A stretch of DNA of 23,081 nucleotides from Oehlia diaphana (GCA_003833135.1 QZLH01000199.1:43912-66992); one strand, 5' to 3'; shown: positions 11,595-22,706, counted from the first letter of the stretch. Notes: generated by a model not told the origin, from the sequence alone. Numbers and translations are program-made.

Positions 11595-13304
11595 TTACCA
11601 AGCGGTTGGATAATTTGTAAGTTCAGGTCTTGGAGGATGCATCTGTTGCATTGGTGAGGTTGAAGCCTGATTTGAAGTTTCTTGTCCGTCTTTATTCACA
11701 ACTTGAAATACTTCATATTCTTCAACAGAAAAATTATGGTTCTCAGTTATTTCACTTTCATAATCATAACATTGACATGTACACGTCTCAGCTTCGTTAA
11801 AATTATCATTCATTCGTAAATCATTTTGTCCAAAACAAGGACCATGCCGTGGAGATGAAAAAACAGCTGTTGACATATTATCTTGAAGAATTCGACTAAT
11901 TTTTGCTTTCGAAAGATCCTTTCCATCACCTAATGAAAATATAAAACTATTAAGAGTACTTTGATAAGGACCTACTTCATAAGTAGATCTTGAAAAACTT
12001 CCAAAAGTAGAAGGACGATGACGATTTGAAACAGTCCACGATGGAGCTGCTGCTGACATCCAACCCCCATCTAGATTGTTATTTAAACCTCTCCAACTTA
12101 TTGGATTATAACCCCCAATAATCTCCCCGGTTTCCTTTACTTTAATTACAACTAAAGTTGGACCTTGGTTATCACATTTCTTGTGAAAATTAGCGGCAGT
12201 GAAGCCACTAATTGAACCACAAAGAACCCTATTAAAATCGTATTTAGATTTTTCTAAATTAGTTTCACTTCCTTCCTTTCTGTCAATCCATTTTGCTATT
12301 AAAGAAATATGTTTGAATTTTATAATATTTGATTGAATTCCAGTCTTTCTTGGTGGTGGTAATATAATTGTATCGGTTAAATTTATATTACCTCGCTTAC
12401 AATAATATTGCAAGAGGACTTCATGCAAATCACTTGGTAAAATTTGACTAAAAGGTCTCACTTTATCCCAATAATCACTAGAGTCAATATTAAAATATCT
12501 AATTAACGGTATACATTGTTCAAGGGTACTCTTCAATACTTCAAAGTCATCAGAAGACCAGGTTGAAATATTTTCACTTAGTGTTGGATTTTGTGCAATT
12601 CCCCACTCAATTAAATGGTCCCAAATTTCAATTTCTACCATTAAAAGATCGTCCCGTTTTAATAGAGGTATAAGAACAGATTCATCCAATGAACGAAAAT
12701 TATTTGATTCGAATAACCAATAAGGATCCTGACAAATTAAACCCAAACAAAAATTTTGTAAATCTTTACAAGCTTCTAAATATCCAACAGTATGCAAAAC
12801 TTGTATCACATTTTCTTGCAACCAGTCGGATTTTTGTTGAATAAGATGATCCTGTGCATAAATGATCAATTCTTGAAGAACTAACTCATCAGAGGCAGTC
12901 AAAAGATTAAGGATAATCCCACCTTCTTGTGCGAGTAAATCGGCTGTGCCACTATAAATATACCTACCAGAAAACAAAAAAAAAGAAAAGGTATACATAC
13001 ACATTGACTAAACACTCTGTAAATATACAACTTCAAAATAATAATGTTTTACTAACTTTAAAATAACATCAAATACTTCGTGTGCTATGTTCGGCTTCTG
13101 AAAAACAATAGAACCGTTCTCTTTTTTAGCCCAATCTCTTGACAAAGCTCTACGAAAGTAAGGAGATCTCGCACGCAAAATAACTGTGTGCGCGTGGAAT
13201 TTCCTAACATTTGGCTCTTTACCAGCATAAATGATAACGTCATAATCATCAGACTCGTCCAGCAAATGACTAAAGTCAATAGATAATCCTCTATAAAATT
13301 CCAT
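11595..13304 (-). CDS. BTB-BACK-TLDc domain protein
   Basis: Two exons in translation order: 13057-13304 and 11595-12963; 538 residues. The joint A|A|G (GTTAGT donor, GGTAG acceptor) gives VILKYIYSGTAD. Residues about 20-120 form a BTB/POZ fold (SDDYDVIIYAGKEP, FHAHTVILRARSPYFRRALS, YIYSGTADL). Residues about 125-235 form a BACK-like helical linker (CQDPYWLFESNNF, WDHLIEWGIAQNP, FSQILPSDL). Residues about 294-505 are a TLDc domain (LCGSISGFTAANFHKKCDNQ, VIKVKETGEIIGGYNPISW, SFIFSL, GPCFGQNDLRM, FSVEEYEVFQV). BTB proteins commonly act as Cullin-3 substrate adaptors. TLDc proteins are known to bind V-ATPase or to protect against oxidative stress. Family function in these fungi is unknown although the family is strongly expanded. 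A roughly 45-residue Gly/Ser-rich insert (374-418) splits the TLDc core. The C-terminal 33 residues are Ser/Pro/Gln-rich. Confidence 0.93.
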
Positions 13305-14055
13305 TATTTAACTTATTATTAATACACTCGTTAACGTTGTTTATGAGAAAGGGTAATACACAAATGGATTTATCCTCTTTATAAATAATTCAATCAAAAC
13401 GGTGTGTAACACTCCTAAAATGATCGCCATCTGATCGTCAATTGAGTTCAGTGTTTATTATTTTCTATTATTTTTACCTAGAGATCAAACAAATATTCTA
13501 ATTTACAGCAATTTAATTACACGAATTAAAATTTAATTTTATTTTATACATTCAAGATATTCAAGATGTTTAAATCAAATTTTGATCTTTAATAAAATTT
13601 ATTGACCATTTAATAAACAAGTTTTACGATTTCTACATTTCTATACACACTTTGTAGTCTAATTTTATATTTTAATTTCGTAATGTTTCCGTTTAGACGA
13701 ACCATACACATATAAATAATTTTAAATTGAGTACGGTAGATAAGTAGACGGAAATTTATATTCTTCTTTAAAGCAAAAAAAAGACGAACACATCCTAATC
13801 AAAAAATAAAAAGAACAGAGTTCGCTTTCTGCCATAAAGAAGGTTCGAAAGTTAAAAAAAATTTTTTTTTTATTCATCGAGTTATAGATATAATCAATCT
13901 GATAAAGTGATTAAAATTTATGGGATTTATTCGGCACGTGAATTGTTACGTCAGACTTTAATAAAAGGAATTTTTATAATGAAAATTCAGTATTTCATTT
14001 ACGAGATCAAATTTTTTGGTTCTAAGAACATTACTTATCGTTTTATATTTTCGAT
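13305..14055. promoter_or_regulatory. Head-to-head upstream region of the BTB-TLDc gene and UFD2
   Basis: A 751-bp divergent spacer with no ORF. Near the UFD2 side lie a CACGTG E-box (13935-13940) and, seven bases on, TTACGTCA (13946-13953), whose reverse complement TGACGTAA fits the ATF/CREB bZIP consensus. These are sequence matches only; binding is inferred from known bHLH and bZIP specificities. Confidence 0.5.
13935..13953. promoter_or_regulatory. Adjacent E-box (CACGTG) and ATF/CRE-like site
   Basis: CACGTG at 13935-13940 and TTACGTCA at 13946-13953 lie about 103-121 bp upstream of the UFD2 start codon. Both are rare words in such AT-rich DNA. The pairing suggests stress-type bHLH and bZIP input, but this is inference. 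Confidence 0.4.
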
Positions 14056-14193
14056 ATGGATCCCAAAGTACCAGAGCAAGTAGTTGAACAAGTAACACCG
14101 GAATCTTCGTCACCTTCAACAGACGCAGATAAAGTAAAAAGGAATCAGATATCGATAATTTTTGAAATGCATTGTTGGCCTAGTTTCTTTTAT

Positions 14194-14244
<51 letters not shown>

Positions 14245-14303
14245 TAAAATGGGAAAAAAAGTAAATTTTTTTAAATGAGAAAAAAAAAAAGTTATTTTTA
14301 TTT

Positions 14304-14344
<41 letters not shown>

Positions 14345-17300
14345 GGCATTCTTTTATTTTAGATTCGATTAAAACGTTTAGCAAAGTTAGCAAAACTTCA
14401 ACAAAATAGTTCAGAAAACTTGGCTGGAACTTCAAGAAATGTCGCGTCGTCTTCTAGCACAAAGTCCGTAAAATCAAATAATTCGAATGCTGCGACGACT
14501 TCGCAAAAGCAACAACTACAAGACAGGGGTAACAAAGAGCCTATGGTGAGAATATAGCTTCGATTTTATTGTTTATATTTCTAATGCTTGTTTTATTATA
14601 TATACTTGCAGCAAGGTTGAGAGACATATAATTTATTTATTTTTTATTCAAAGAATACGCCATTGATTTCACAAAAACCAAAGCAACCTCTTAAGTCTTT
14701 TGAAGATTGGCAAGATGATGTCATTTCCAAAGTTTTTCAAGTTACTCTTGATGTAAGTTGATCTCGTAAGACTTTTTCGGATGAGTCACTTCTTTTAACA
14801 TTTTTGCATAAATAAAATCTTTAAAACTTTAAACAATTTGCCTTTAAAGAAATCATTAGCCGAAAAAAAAGACTCTCAATTGATATACTTAAATTCTGTT
14901 GTTGAGGAATTAAAGAAAGAAGATCCTGGTATGAATTATCTTGCAGAAATTGTATACCTTGCTTGCTTTTTATTAAATCTAATAAGATATTGAATATTAT
15001 GAACAGAAAAGAAATCATTCAAATTATCGCAATCTCTTCTTGAAAGTGCTCTAGTTGCTCGATTAAATATTGATCCTAATCAAATGAGTGATGATGAGGA
15101 GACTTTTCAGGCTATTTCGAAATTACCTCGTATATCCTTATTTGATTATCTGCTGGATTGTTGGAAACGAGCATCTGAAATTAAGAGTAACTTGTTAATA
15201 CGCTCCTCAAAAGTATAAATTCATTTTATCCGTAAATTGAATAATATTCTTTATTTTAATAATGTTCTCATACCTAGACATTAGAACCTTCCGTTGTTAA
15301 CGAACGAGTTAAGGTCATGGACGCCTTAAAAGACCTATTAGTGAACTATGCTTGTTTGGTTATTCAATATCCTGATATGTTTCCTCAAATAAATAAGTTA
15401 GTAGCTTTTCTGCTCTTCTTTCTTTTTCCCCTTCTTTTTATTAATAAAGAAAATTCTTGATGCACTTTTTTACCAATGAATAGTTCCACGGAATTAGGTT
15501 CCCGACAACTTGTTCCAAGACTATTGTCCGATATAAACTCCCCCGAAGGGTTACCTTTGGATTTTATTCAAGAATTGGCAGCAAAAGTTGATGAGGAACA
15601 ATTTGATCAAGTTAGAGAAATTATATCTCTTAAATATAGTAATTTGTGGTTTAAATTTTATTAATTATATACAAAAATTTATAGATTTTTGGTAGTGCTT
15701 TAATCGGGCTTGCGGCTCAAATGCGGACAAAAAACATTTTAAATAATGATTACTTAAAACCACTTAATGTATGCTGCTGTCCTGAGCGTTCAAACTAATT
15801 TATTTATCTTTGCATAACTAATATAATCATTCTTTTACAAATTTCTATTTTAGGGTTTAGCAACTTTAACAGAGATAAAATCTTTGGCAGCAATGGTAAA
15901 AACAAATCAACTAATATATGTATCGTTTCATTTTAAATTCAACATATTAAAGATAGTTTACTTTATTTCGTAAATAAGTTGCCAACACTACGAAGCTGGA
16001 ATCCTCAAAATTCAACTGCAAAAGCATATGAGGTCATGTCACTTTTAGGTCCATTTTGTAGGATATCTGTTTTTCCATCGGATGAGGTAATTTAATTTTA
16101 TTATAAGGATTATGTATGCTTATTTTATATTTGAATCCATTAAGAAATTTATATAATATCCGCCCACAGCCATCTATTCCAGAAAAGTATTTTGGTAACA
16201 TTCAACAAAGAAGTAAAGCTGATGTTGATTCTCTTATGTTAAGTTTAAGTGGCGCTATACAAGGAGTACAGGTTAATAATACCGTTATTTCTTTTTCCTT
16301 TTTTTTCTTCCCCCCACTTTTTTTTTAAAAAGAAAAAAATTTATTAAATATGTATTTTATACATTTCAGAGAACTCTTTTTAATATATTCAATAATATTG
16401 TACGTTCATCACCATCTTCAAAAGAAGCTGTTCTTTCTTATTTTGCTAGAATTATTAAATTGAACGAAAAAAGAACACAGATGCAGGTTTGTATTCAACT
16501 TATTACTTATATTTTACACTTAAAGGAATTACGGTTAATAATCATCATTGCTTATCGATCATAGGTTGATCCTTCGCAAGTAGGAACGGATGGGCTTTTG
16601 ATGAATTTAAGTTCTATATTATTAATATTTGCAGATCCTATTTATTCTAAGGTAGCTAATTTTTAACATAAATATTTAAAATTTTTATAATTTTTATTTG
16701 AATATTATTGAATTCCATGTGAATTTTAAAAGATCGATCGTATCGACGTTAATTATTTCCGCAAGTCGAGACGAATTGATATTAGTCAAGAAACAAAAAT
16801 TAAGGCAACCCAACAAGAGTCAGACGCATATTATTCTTCTGCAGTAAATGAAGCTGGTTAGAAATACTAGAATTTAATATGTGATTAAACTGTTTAATTT
16901 TGTGATTTTATTTTAATATTATATTCAAAATTATTTTATGTATAGCATCACCGAATTTTATATCAGAAATATTTTTCATAACTTTAGCAATGCATCACTA
17001 CGGACCATTGCAATGCTATAACAAATACAATAACTTGAACAGAGACCTTGCAGAATTACAAAAGCAGTATGATAGGTTGAAAGCTGATCAACCAAAATGG
17101 GCAGGAGTAAATATAATTTATTATATTATTGAGTGATTTGTCTTGGATAATAAGATTTATAACTTATTCTTTATTTCTAAAAATCAAAAAAAAAAGACTC
17201 CGGCTGAAACATTTAACAATGCCCTACTAGAGCGTTGTAAGGTGTGATATTTGTATTAAGAGATAATATTATATACATGAATATAAATGTTAACATAAAT

Positions 17301-19391
17301 ATCTATTAATAATAGGATCAACTTGAGAAATGGGCTGTACATAAAATATCGTACGAGTCTCTATTGTTAGATCCTACATCTTTATCTCGTACATTACAAT
17401 TCTATAATTTAGTAATTAACTGGGTGTTAAGAATTGTTGATCCTACAGGCCAACACCCTATAAAGCAAATTAGGTATTTACTATAAATAATAATGTTTAT
17501 ATTTATTGAATTTTATTAAATCTTCTGTTTTCCTTCCAAAGTTTACCTTTGCCACCAACACCACCAGAAGAATTTATTATGTTGCCTGAATTTGTTATTG
17601 AAGATATTACTGAATTTTTTTCATTCATTTCCAGGTAATAATTTTTATGAATTTATCATTAAAAATATTGAATATTTATGTATAAATTATTTTTTATAAT
17701 ACAGATATAATCCTAAAGTAATGCTTTCATGCTCACGTGACGAATTGGTCATTTTTATCATCACTTTTCTTAAATCTTCGACGTATATCAAAAATCCATA
17801 TTTGAAAGCAAAGCTTGTAGAGGTGAGGATTTCTTTATGCCCTATTTATTATATTATATTTAACTTTATGGGTGAATCCATTTTGATAATATTTTATAAT
17901 TATTAGATTTTATTCTACTACACAATACGGAATGAAAATGAGGGTGGTATAGGAAGTATATTAAATACACACCCTATTGCATTGGAACATTTAATGTCAT
18001 CTCTGATGTCTTTTTATGTTGGTAAGAGAATTTCTTTTTCACATATCTATCTATATTGAATGTTAGGCTTACATTATTTGATCTTTTTAGAGGTGGAGCA
18101 GACTGGAACGCACACTCAATTTTATGATAAGTTTAATATTAGATATAATATTTCGCAAATATTTAATTCAATATGGAATAATCAAATGTATAGGAATAAA
18201 TTAAGAGAAGAAAGTCGGTCAGTAAATTATTCAAGCTTTAAAATCATTATAATGAGAATAATATATATTTATTATTAATATACATTTGTATATGATTTTC
18301 GCAATAGAAAAATGGAAACCTTTGTAAGATTTGCTAATTTGTTAATGAATGATGCAACTTATCTCCTCGACGAGAGTCTTACAAAACTAACTGAAATTCG
18401 TAACATACAAAATGAAATGGATAATAAAGATGAATGGGAAAAGAAAACGCAGGTAATATATAAATATTGATTATCACTTAATAATATTACTTATAATAAA
18501 CATATCATTAATAACATTACAAAATGACTAGCAACAACGTCAAGAACGTGAAAGTTTGTTTCAATCTCTTGAACGACAGGCTACATCTTATATGGCTCTT
18601 GGGAATGAAACTGTGCACATGCTTGAATATATGACATCAGAAGTAGCTGATCCATTTCTTACACCTCAAATTGTTGATCGATTAGCAGCAATGTTAGATT
18701 ATAATTTAAATTCTCTTGTTGGTCCTAAGTGTACTGGACTTAAAGTTAAAAATAGGGAAAAATATCGATTTCAACCTAGAATTTTATTGCAGCAATTAAT
18801 AACTGTATATTTAAACTTAAGTAAAAGCAAAGAATTCATACAAGCAGTTGCGAAAGATGGTAGAAGTTATAGCAAAGAATTGTTTTTGAAAGCATTTAAT
18901 ATTTTGAAAGAACATGGATTGAAATTAGATAGAGATATTAAAGTGTTGGAGAAATTTGTTAATAATGTTGAAGAAGTAATTAAACAAGAAGAACAAGGTG
19001 AAGAAGAGTTGGGCGACATACCTGATGATTTCTTGGGTAAGTTATTTAAATTTGGTCAGTATGAACACGTGTATTTATTAATAAATATCTTATTATTTAA
19101 TTCTTTTAGATCCACTTTTATTTGTAATAATGGAAGATCCAGTTATTTTACCTGAATCACGAGTATCAATTGATCGTAAATCAATTACAACTCATCTTTT
19201 AAGTGATGCTACAGATCCTTTTAATAGAAAACCTTTGACAATAGATCAAGTTATTCCAGGTAAGAAATTTGTAATTATTTTTTTAATGTTTAAATTAGAA
19301 TTAAATAGGATTTTATTATTATTATATAACAGATTTGAAATTAAAGGAAAGAATTGAAGCTTTTAAAAAAGAAAAAAGAGAAAAGAAGTAA
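14056..19391 (+). CDS. UFD2: Ubiquitin conjugation factor E4 (U-box ubiquitin ligase)
   Basis: Twenty-five exons: 14056-14133, 14363-14545, 14654-14752, 14850-14928, 15007-15212, 15278-15396, 15484-15610, 15685-15768, 15854-15895, 15979-16086, 16170-16271, 16370-16486, 16565-16651, 16733-16856, 16946-17106, 17197-17241, 17316-17473, 17542-17634, 17705-17822, 17907-18021, 18091-18217, 18308-18452, 18532-19036, 19110-19259, 19333-19391; 1076 residues (yeast Ufd2 961, human UBE4A 1066). It lengthens ubiquitin chains on pre-ubiquitinated substrates, working with Cdc48/p97 ahead of the proteasome. The N-terminal [13 protein letters not shown] matches the UBE4B-type start. The Ufd2 core shows [20 protein letters not shown] and [20 protein letters not shown] followed by [10 protein letters not shown]. 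The U-box is at about 1003-1074 ([41 protein letters not shown]), complete, ending in a Lys-rich tail. Its first intron carries repeat copy 2. Confidence 0.95.
14197..14342 (+). repeat. Dispersed 70-bp repeat, copy 2, flanked by long poly-T tracts
   Basis: Inside the first UFD2 intron (14134-14362), a T tract of about 46 nt leads into the 70-bp core (14239-14308), which is followed by a T tract of about 37 nt ending at 14342. The core differs from 1381-1450 at two positions by eye (AAAATGGG for AAACTGGG, TAAATGAG for TCAATGAG). Poly-T on both sides and near-identity suggest recent copying. Exact homopolymer lengths depend on sequencing accuracy. Confidence 0.75.
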
Positions 19392-19747
19392 TTATTATTA
19401 ATAGCATTTTTGAATTATTATTATCCTAACTTATAGATAATAAGTAAGTATTTATTAGTAAGAAACAAATAATCAATTTTACCATATTGAAATTTTGGAA
19501 TGTAAAGTTATAATAAACTATTAAATTATTATCCAATAATTTGCTTATATACAATATGGTAAAAAAAAATTTTGCCACTCATATGGTAATTAATATATTA
19601 ACAAAGTACTTTAAAAAATAAGTTATATAATATAATTCAAATTTTGGATTATTATTATTTATAGATAATAATCACTATAACAGAATTCAGGTTTGAGTTT
19701 GCATATTTTGAACTAAAAAAGTTATGTAAATCTTTTCTTTTTGAGGG
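19392..19747. other. 3' flank of UFD2
   Basis: AT-rich, with many TAATTATTATT-type stretches and stop codons in all frames. It contains the UFD2 3' UTR; nothing else is recognised. Confidence 0.7.
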
Positions 19748-20063
19748 TATAACTAAAGTGGAGCTGATGCGGTAGCCAAATTTTTCTAGATTTTTTTGAT
19801 GTGGCACATACAGTAAAATATTTTTCTGTAGTGTTCAGCTGACACAATGTTGAGCCGTGGTTTAACTTGCAAAATCCTTTATATGTATAGTAAGTGCTAG
19901 TATGAACCATACAGCCATGAAGAATTATAGCTGTCTCATTACAGCAACATTAGTGCACTAGTATGTTATACTGGTTACTGTAGTATTTTCCTGCTATGTG
20001 CTATTGGGAGAATCTATAGAAAAATTTTGGCCACCACTGCAGCTCTGTCCTACTTTAGTTGTA
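19748..20063. mobile_element. Foldback MITE-like element 1 (TA-flanked)
   Basis: The left end, TATAACTAAAGTGGAGCTG then GGTAGCCAAATTTTTCTAGA, is the imperfect reverse complement of the right end (20025-20063: TCTATAGAAAAATTTTGGCC, CAGCTCTG, CTACTTTAGTTGTA). The similarity continues inward (GCACATACAGTAAAATA against GCACATAGCAGGAAAATA), so most of the 316 bp is a decayed palindrome. TA at both edges suggests a TA target duplication, as in Tc1/mariner-type non-autonomous elements. No transposase is encoded; a 62-codon ORF inside is meaningless. Confidence 0.7.
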
Positions 20064-20116
20064 CTTCTTTTTGAAATAATTTTTGATAATGCCAATTGGA
20101 ATTTTATTTCCTATTA

Positions 20117-20541
20117 TAGGGGCCTGTTAAAGTGGGTAGAATCACATGATTTAAAATTATTATAATTTGATAAATTTTTTATAAACTAAAATTAAAGTGA
20201 ACTTGAAAATCATTAAATAAGTGTATTTCGACCTGCTCTACAAGTTTACTTAGGGAAAAAAAGTGGATTTTGAACAATGTTTTTGACTTACATATGAGCA
20301 AACGAATTTTGCTAATCATACCCAAAAAAGGGTAGATCAATTTTAACAAAATTGAAAAAGTTAAATAAATCGAAAACGGTGTTCTAAACCTCATTGTGTG
20401 CTCTAAGTAAACTTACAGAACAGGTCAAAATGCACTTAGTATATAATTATTTGGAAAGTTTTATATATAATAAAGAGTTTTATTTAAAAAAAAGAAAAAT
20501 CTCAAAAGTCACGTAATTCTACTTGCTTTAATGGTCCCCTA
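20117..20541. mobile_element. Foldback MITE-like element 2 (TA-flanked, near full-length palindrome)
   Basis: The left end TAGGGGCCTGTTAAAGTGGGTAGAATCACATGA mirrors the right end (20507-20541; reverse complement TAGGGGACCATTAAAGCAAG then TAGAATTACGTGA). A second block, 20219-20257 (TAAGTGTATTTCGACCTG, TACAAGTTTACTTAG), mirrors 20401-20439 (reverse complement TAAGTGCATTTTGACCTG, TGTAAGTTTACTTAG). A third block pairs 20271-20293 with 20369-20391. The centre is a perfect CCCAAAAAAGGG at about 20321-20332 apart from its A-loop. The whole 425 bp could fold into one hairpin. TA flanks fit Tc1/mariner-type insertion. No coding capacity. Confidence 0.8.
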
Positions 20542-21083
20542 TTATAATAACCAACTGATATTATTATAATTCCAGCTCTGAACAACTCATAGTAAAAATT
20601 TTTTTATTACCTGATCTTTATATATATATATAAAATTATAATTCAAAATTCCAATACAAGCTCTATCCACAAATATAAAAAAAAAATAATTAAATAAAAG
20701 TAAATTTATATATATAAAGCCAATTAATAATATAAAAATAAATTTTTCTAAAGTTTTATTTCTATTATCTTTCTTTCTTTTCAGTATGTAAAAGTAGCTA
20801 AAAATAAGACCTAAATGTTTACAAGTTTAAATGAATGTAAACCTATTAGTTAAACTTTATATATTAGTAAAATTCATATTAGATTATGTCATTTTTAATA
20901 TTAATTTCAAAATAAAAGTTATTTTTCATATCTATTACTGCAAAATGTGTTAATAAATATATTAAATTTTAAATATATTTCATTTTAAATAGTTTAAAGA
21001 ATGATTTAGTTAGTAATTTTATTTGGAAAAACTAGTATTTGATAGTAAGAAGTATATTATTTTTAAAAAAGGTGAAAAAGAGG
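20542..21083. other. AT-rich DNA between foldback elements
   Basis: No ORF or clear repeat. The CAGCTCTGAACAAC at 20573-20586 resembles a piece of element 1 (CAGCTCTGTCCTAC), which hints at further decayed element sequence, but I cannot define it. Confidence 0.55.
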
Positions 21084-21309
21084 TATAGTAAAATCCCACT
21101 TATTTATAAAATAGATCACCTTCAGGTCTAAGATAAAAATCATATATTAAATTCTTTGCAAATCCTATTATAGAAGAAAATTTTATGTTATATTTTTTCC
21201 TTTTTAGCTAATTAACCAATAGAATTTAAGAAAAAAATAAGGTAAAAATCATTATTAAAAGCCAATTTTTTACGATGACTGTTATTATAAATAAGTGGGT
21301 TCTAATATA
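21084..21309. mobile_element. Short MITE-like element 3 with pogo/mariner-style ends
   Basis: The left end TATAGTAAAATCCCACTTAT then TTATAA mirrors the right end (21285-21309; reverse complement TATATTAGAACCCACTTATT then TATAA), with 15 consecutive identical bases (CCCACTTATTTATAA). The AGTAAAACCC..TTAT style resembles pogo/Tc1-type terminal repeats from general knowledge. It is about 226 bp long and the inner parts match weakly. No coding capacity. Confidence 0.6.
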
Positions 21310-21413
21310 GTGTAATTATATTTAAATAATTTTAAGTAAACTAGTAAAAGTCTTCTGAAGTTAATAATCCTTATATACATTGGTCAAAATAGTCCAAATT
21401 AGCCAAAATTTAG

Positions 21414-21613
21414 CCAGTCAATTTTAGGCTGATTTGTGATTTAATACTGGTCAAATTTTAGCCAATTTTTTAGTTGCAATTTGCTATCACTCACTTAAAG
21501 TTTAACATGAAATTTTAATCAAAGTTAAATTTACTAATCAGTTCATTTCAGTTAAATTTATATAGAAAATTTTGGCCAAATTATGCTGAAATCTGGCTGA
21601 AATTGACTGAATA
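21414..21613. repeat. Degenerate inverted repeat, possible foldback element 4
   Basis: The left arm (21415-21470: CAGTCAATTTTAGGCTGATTT, TGGTCAAATTTTAGCC) is similar to the reverse complement of the right arm (21565-21613: CAGTCAATTTCAGCCAGATT, TTTGGCCAAAATTTT). The match is patchy and the ends are not defined. It may be an older relative of the elements to its left. Confidence 0.4.
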
Positions 21614-22190
21614 GTTTCTGAATATTACTACAGTTATATTGCACTTTAAATTAAATTTATATTAAATTTTGGGTTACATTTATTTATATTAAATTGCTAA
21701 TATTTAATCACAACTTATTTTATTTTATTTAATAATTTGATATTTATAATAATAACTTTATACAAATTTAATATTGCTAACATATAGGCTGATTTTTAGA
21801 ATTAATGAAATTAGGATATTTTACAAAATTTTACAAGTTACTTCAACTTGAAATATAAAATTATAATTTATCTATAGCGATAAAAATATTTCCATCAGTT
21901 TTTTTTTTTAAGTTAGGTAAGCTGAATAATTTTGAAAGCATATATAATAGTTTTTCTATTTTATATATAAGTAGTAACTTTCTTTTTTATTATTTGAAAA
22001 TCTTTTTAACATTCTGTGAGAAAAAAAAATACATTATTCAATAGAAATTATAATTAATAGTTTTAAGTGTAATTTATTAAATTGTAAGTTGTAACAGATT
22101 AAATTATGAATTAATAAAATATTTAGTTAAAATTTATTTGTATTTATTTTTAAATAATTTATTATTTTTTAGAATTAATTTTACATTTAT
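21614..22190. other. AT-rich DNA, nothing recognised
   Basis: Almost entirely A and T with many TTTATATT and TAATTAAT words. No ORF, terminal repeat or RNA signature was found. Confidence 0.6.
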
Positions 22191-22195
22191 CTTCA

Positions 22196-22293
22196 GTGAA
22201 TTTCACCAAGGTGAATTTTACTTTGATCTGCAATGCATTAAAATTTTTAAATTTATCACGGTGAAATTCATCAGGTGATTTCATATTACACAA
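22196..22293. repeat. Small inverted repeat with GTGAATTTCACC arms
   Basis: AGTGAATTTCACCAAGGTGAATTTTA on the left is approximately the reverse complement of TTTATCACGGTGAAATTCAT on the right, separated by about 35 bp. It includes overlapping local palindromes (GTGAATTTCAC, TTCACCAAGGTGAA). It may be the remains of another foldback element. Confidence 0.5.
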
Positions 22294-22574
22294 ATATGTA
22301 ATGCATATTTTGCTTTTTGTTTTCTTATAGTATTATTTTCAAAATGACCAACTTTTACTAGAATTTCTTAAGGCAAGATTTTTTTACTTTGCTAGTTTAA
22401 TGTTTTTTTCTCTTATGCTACTAATTTGGTAACTTATTTTTTAGAAAATAATAATTTCAAATAACTTCAAGAAGTTTAAAATAAAACTCATTTTTATTGC
22501 TAGTATTTTTATTTTTTTATCATTCCCTTTACTCTTACTTTATTTTTAATTATCATTTTTATTTATCATTATCC

Positions 22575-22675
22575 CTTTCGCTCCCATATCGCTTCATATC
22601 ATTTTTCATCATTTCATATCACTTTTCATTACTTTATATCACTCCATATCATTTTTTATTACTCCATATCATTTC
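22575..22675 (+). repeat. Degenerate tandem repeat of TTCATATCATTTTTCATCA type
   Basis: Words of the form CATATCACTTTTCATTACT or CATATCATTTTTTATTACT recur about five times at roughly 20-bp steps with base changes and indels. A 66-codon Phe/Leu/Tyr/Ser ORF overlapping it arises from this repeat and is not a gene. Confidence 0.65.
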
Positions 22676-22706
22676 TAAAGATGTTAGCCGTAATTGATTT
22701 GCCGAT

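Noticed and set aside
14116..14349. Minus-strand ORF with long Lys runs
   Set aside because: It is the translation of poly-T tracts inside UFD2 intron 1.
14580..14653. Alternative UFD2 acceptor at TTGCAG (near 14611)
   Set aside because: It would bring an immediate in-frame stop (CAA GGT TGA); the acceptor at 14652-14653 keeps frame.
19722..20394. Minus-strand ORFs of 62 and 71 codons
   Set aside because: They fall inside the two foldback elements and show no protein-like features.
20573..20610. Element 2 nested inside a longer copy of element 1
   Set aside because: Only a short word (CAGCTCTG) is shared to the right of element 2; too little to claim nesting.
22497..22697. 66-codon plus-strand ORF rich in Phe, Leu, Ser and Tyr
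   Set aside because: It is produced by the degenerate CATATCA tandem repeat and T-rich sequence.
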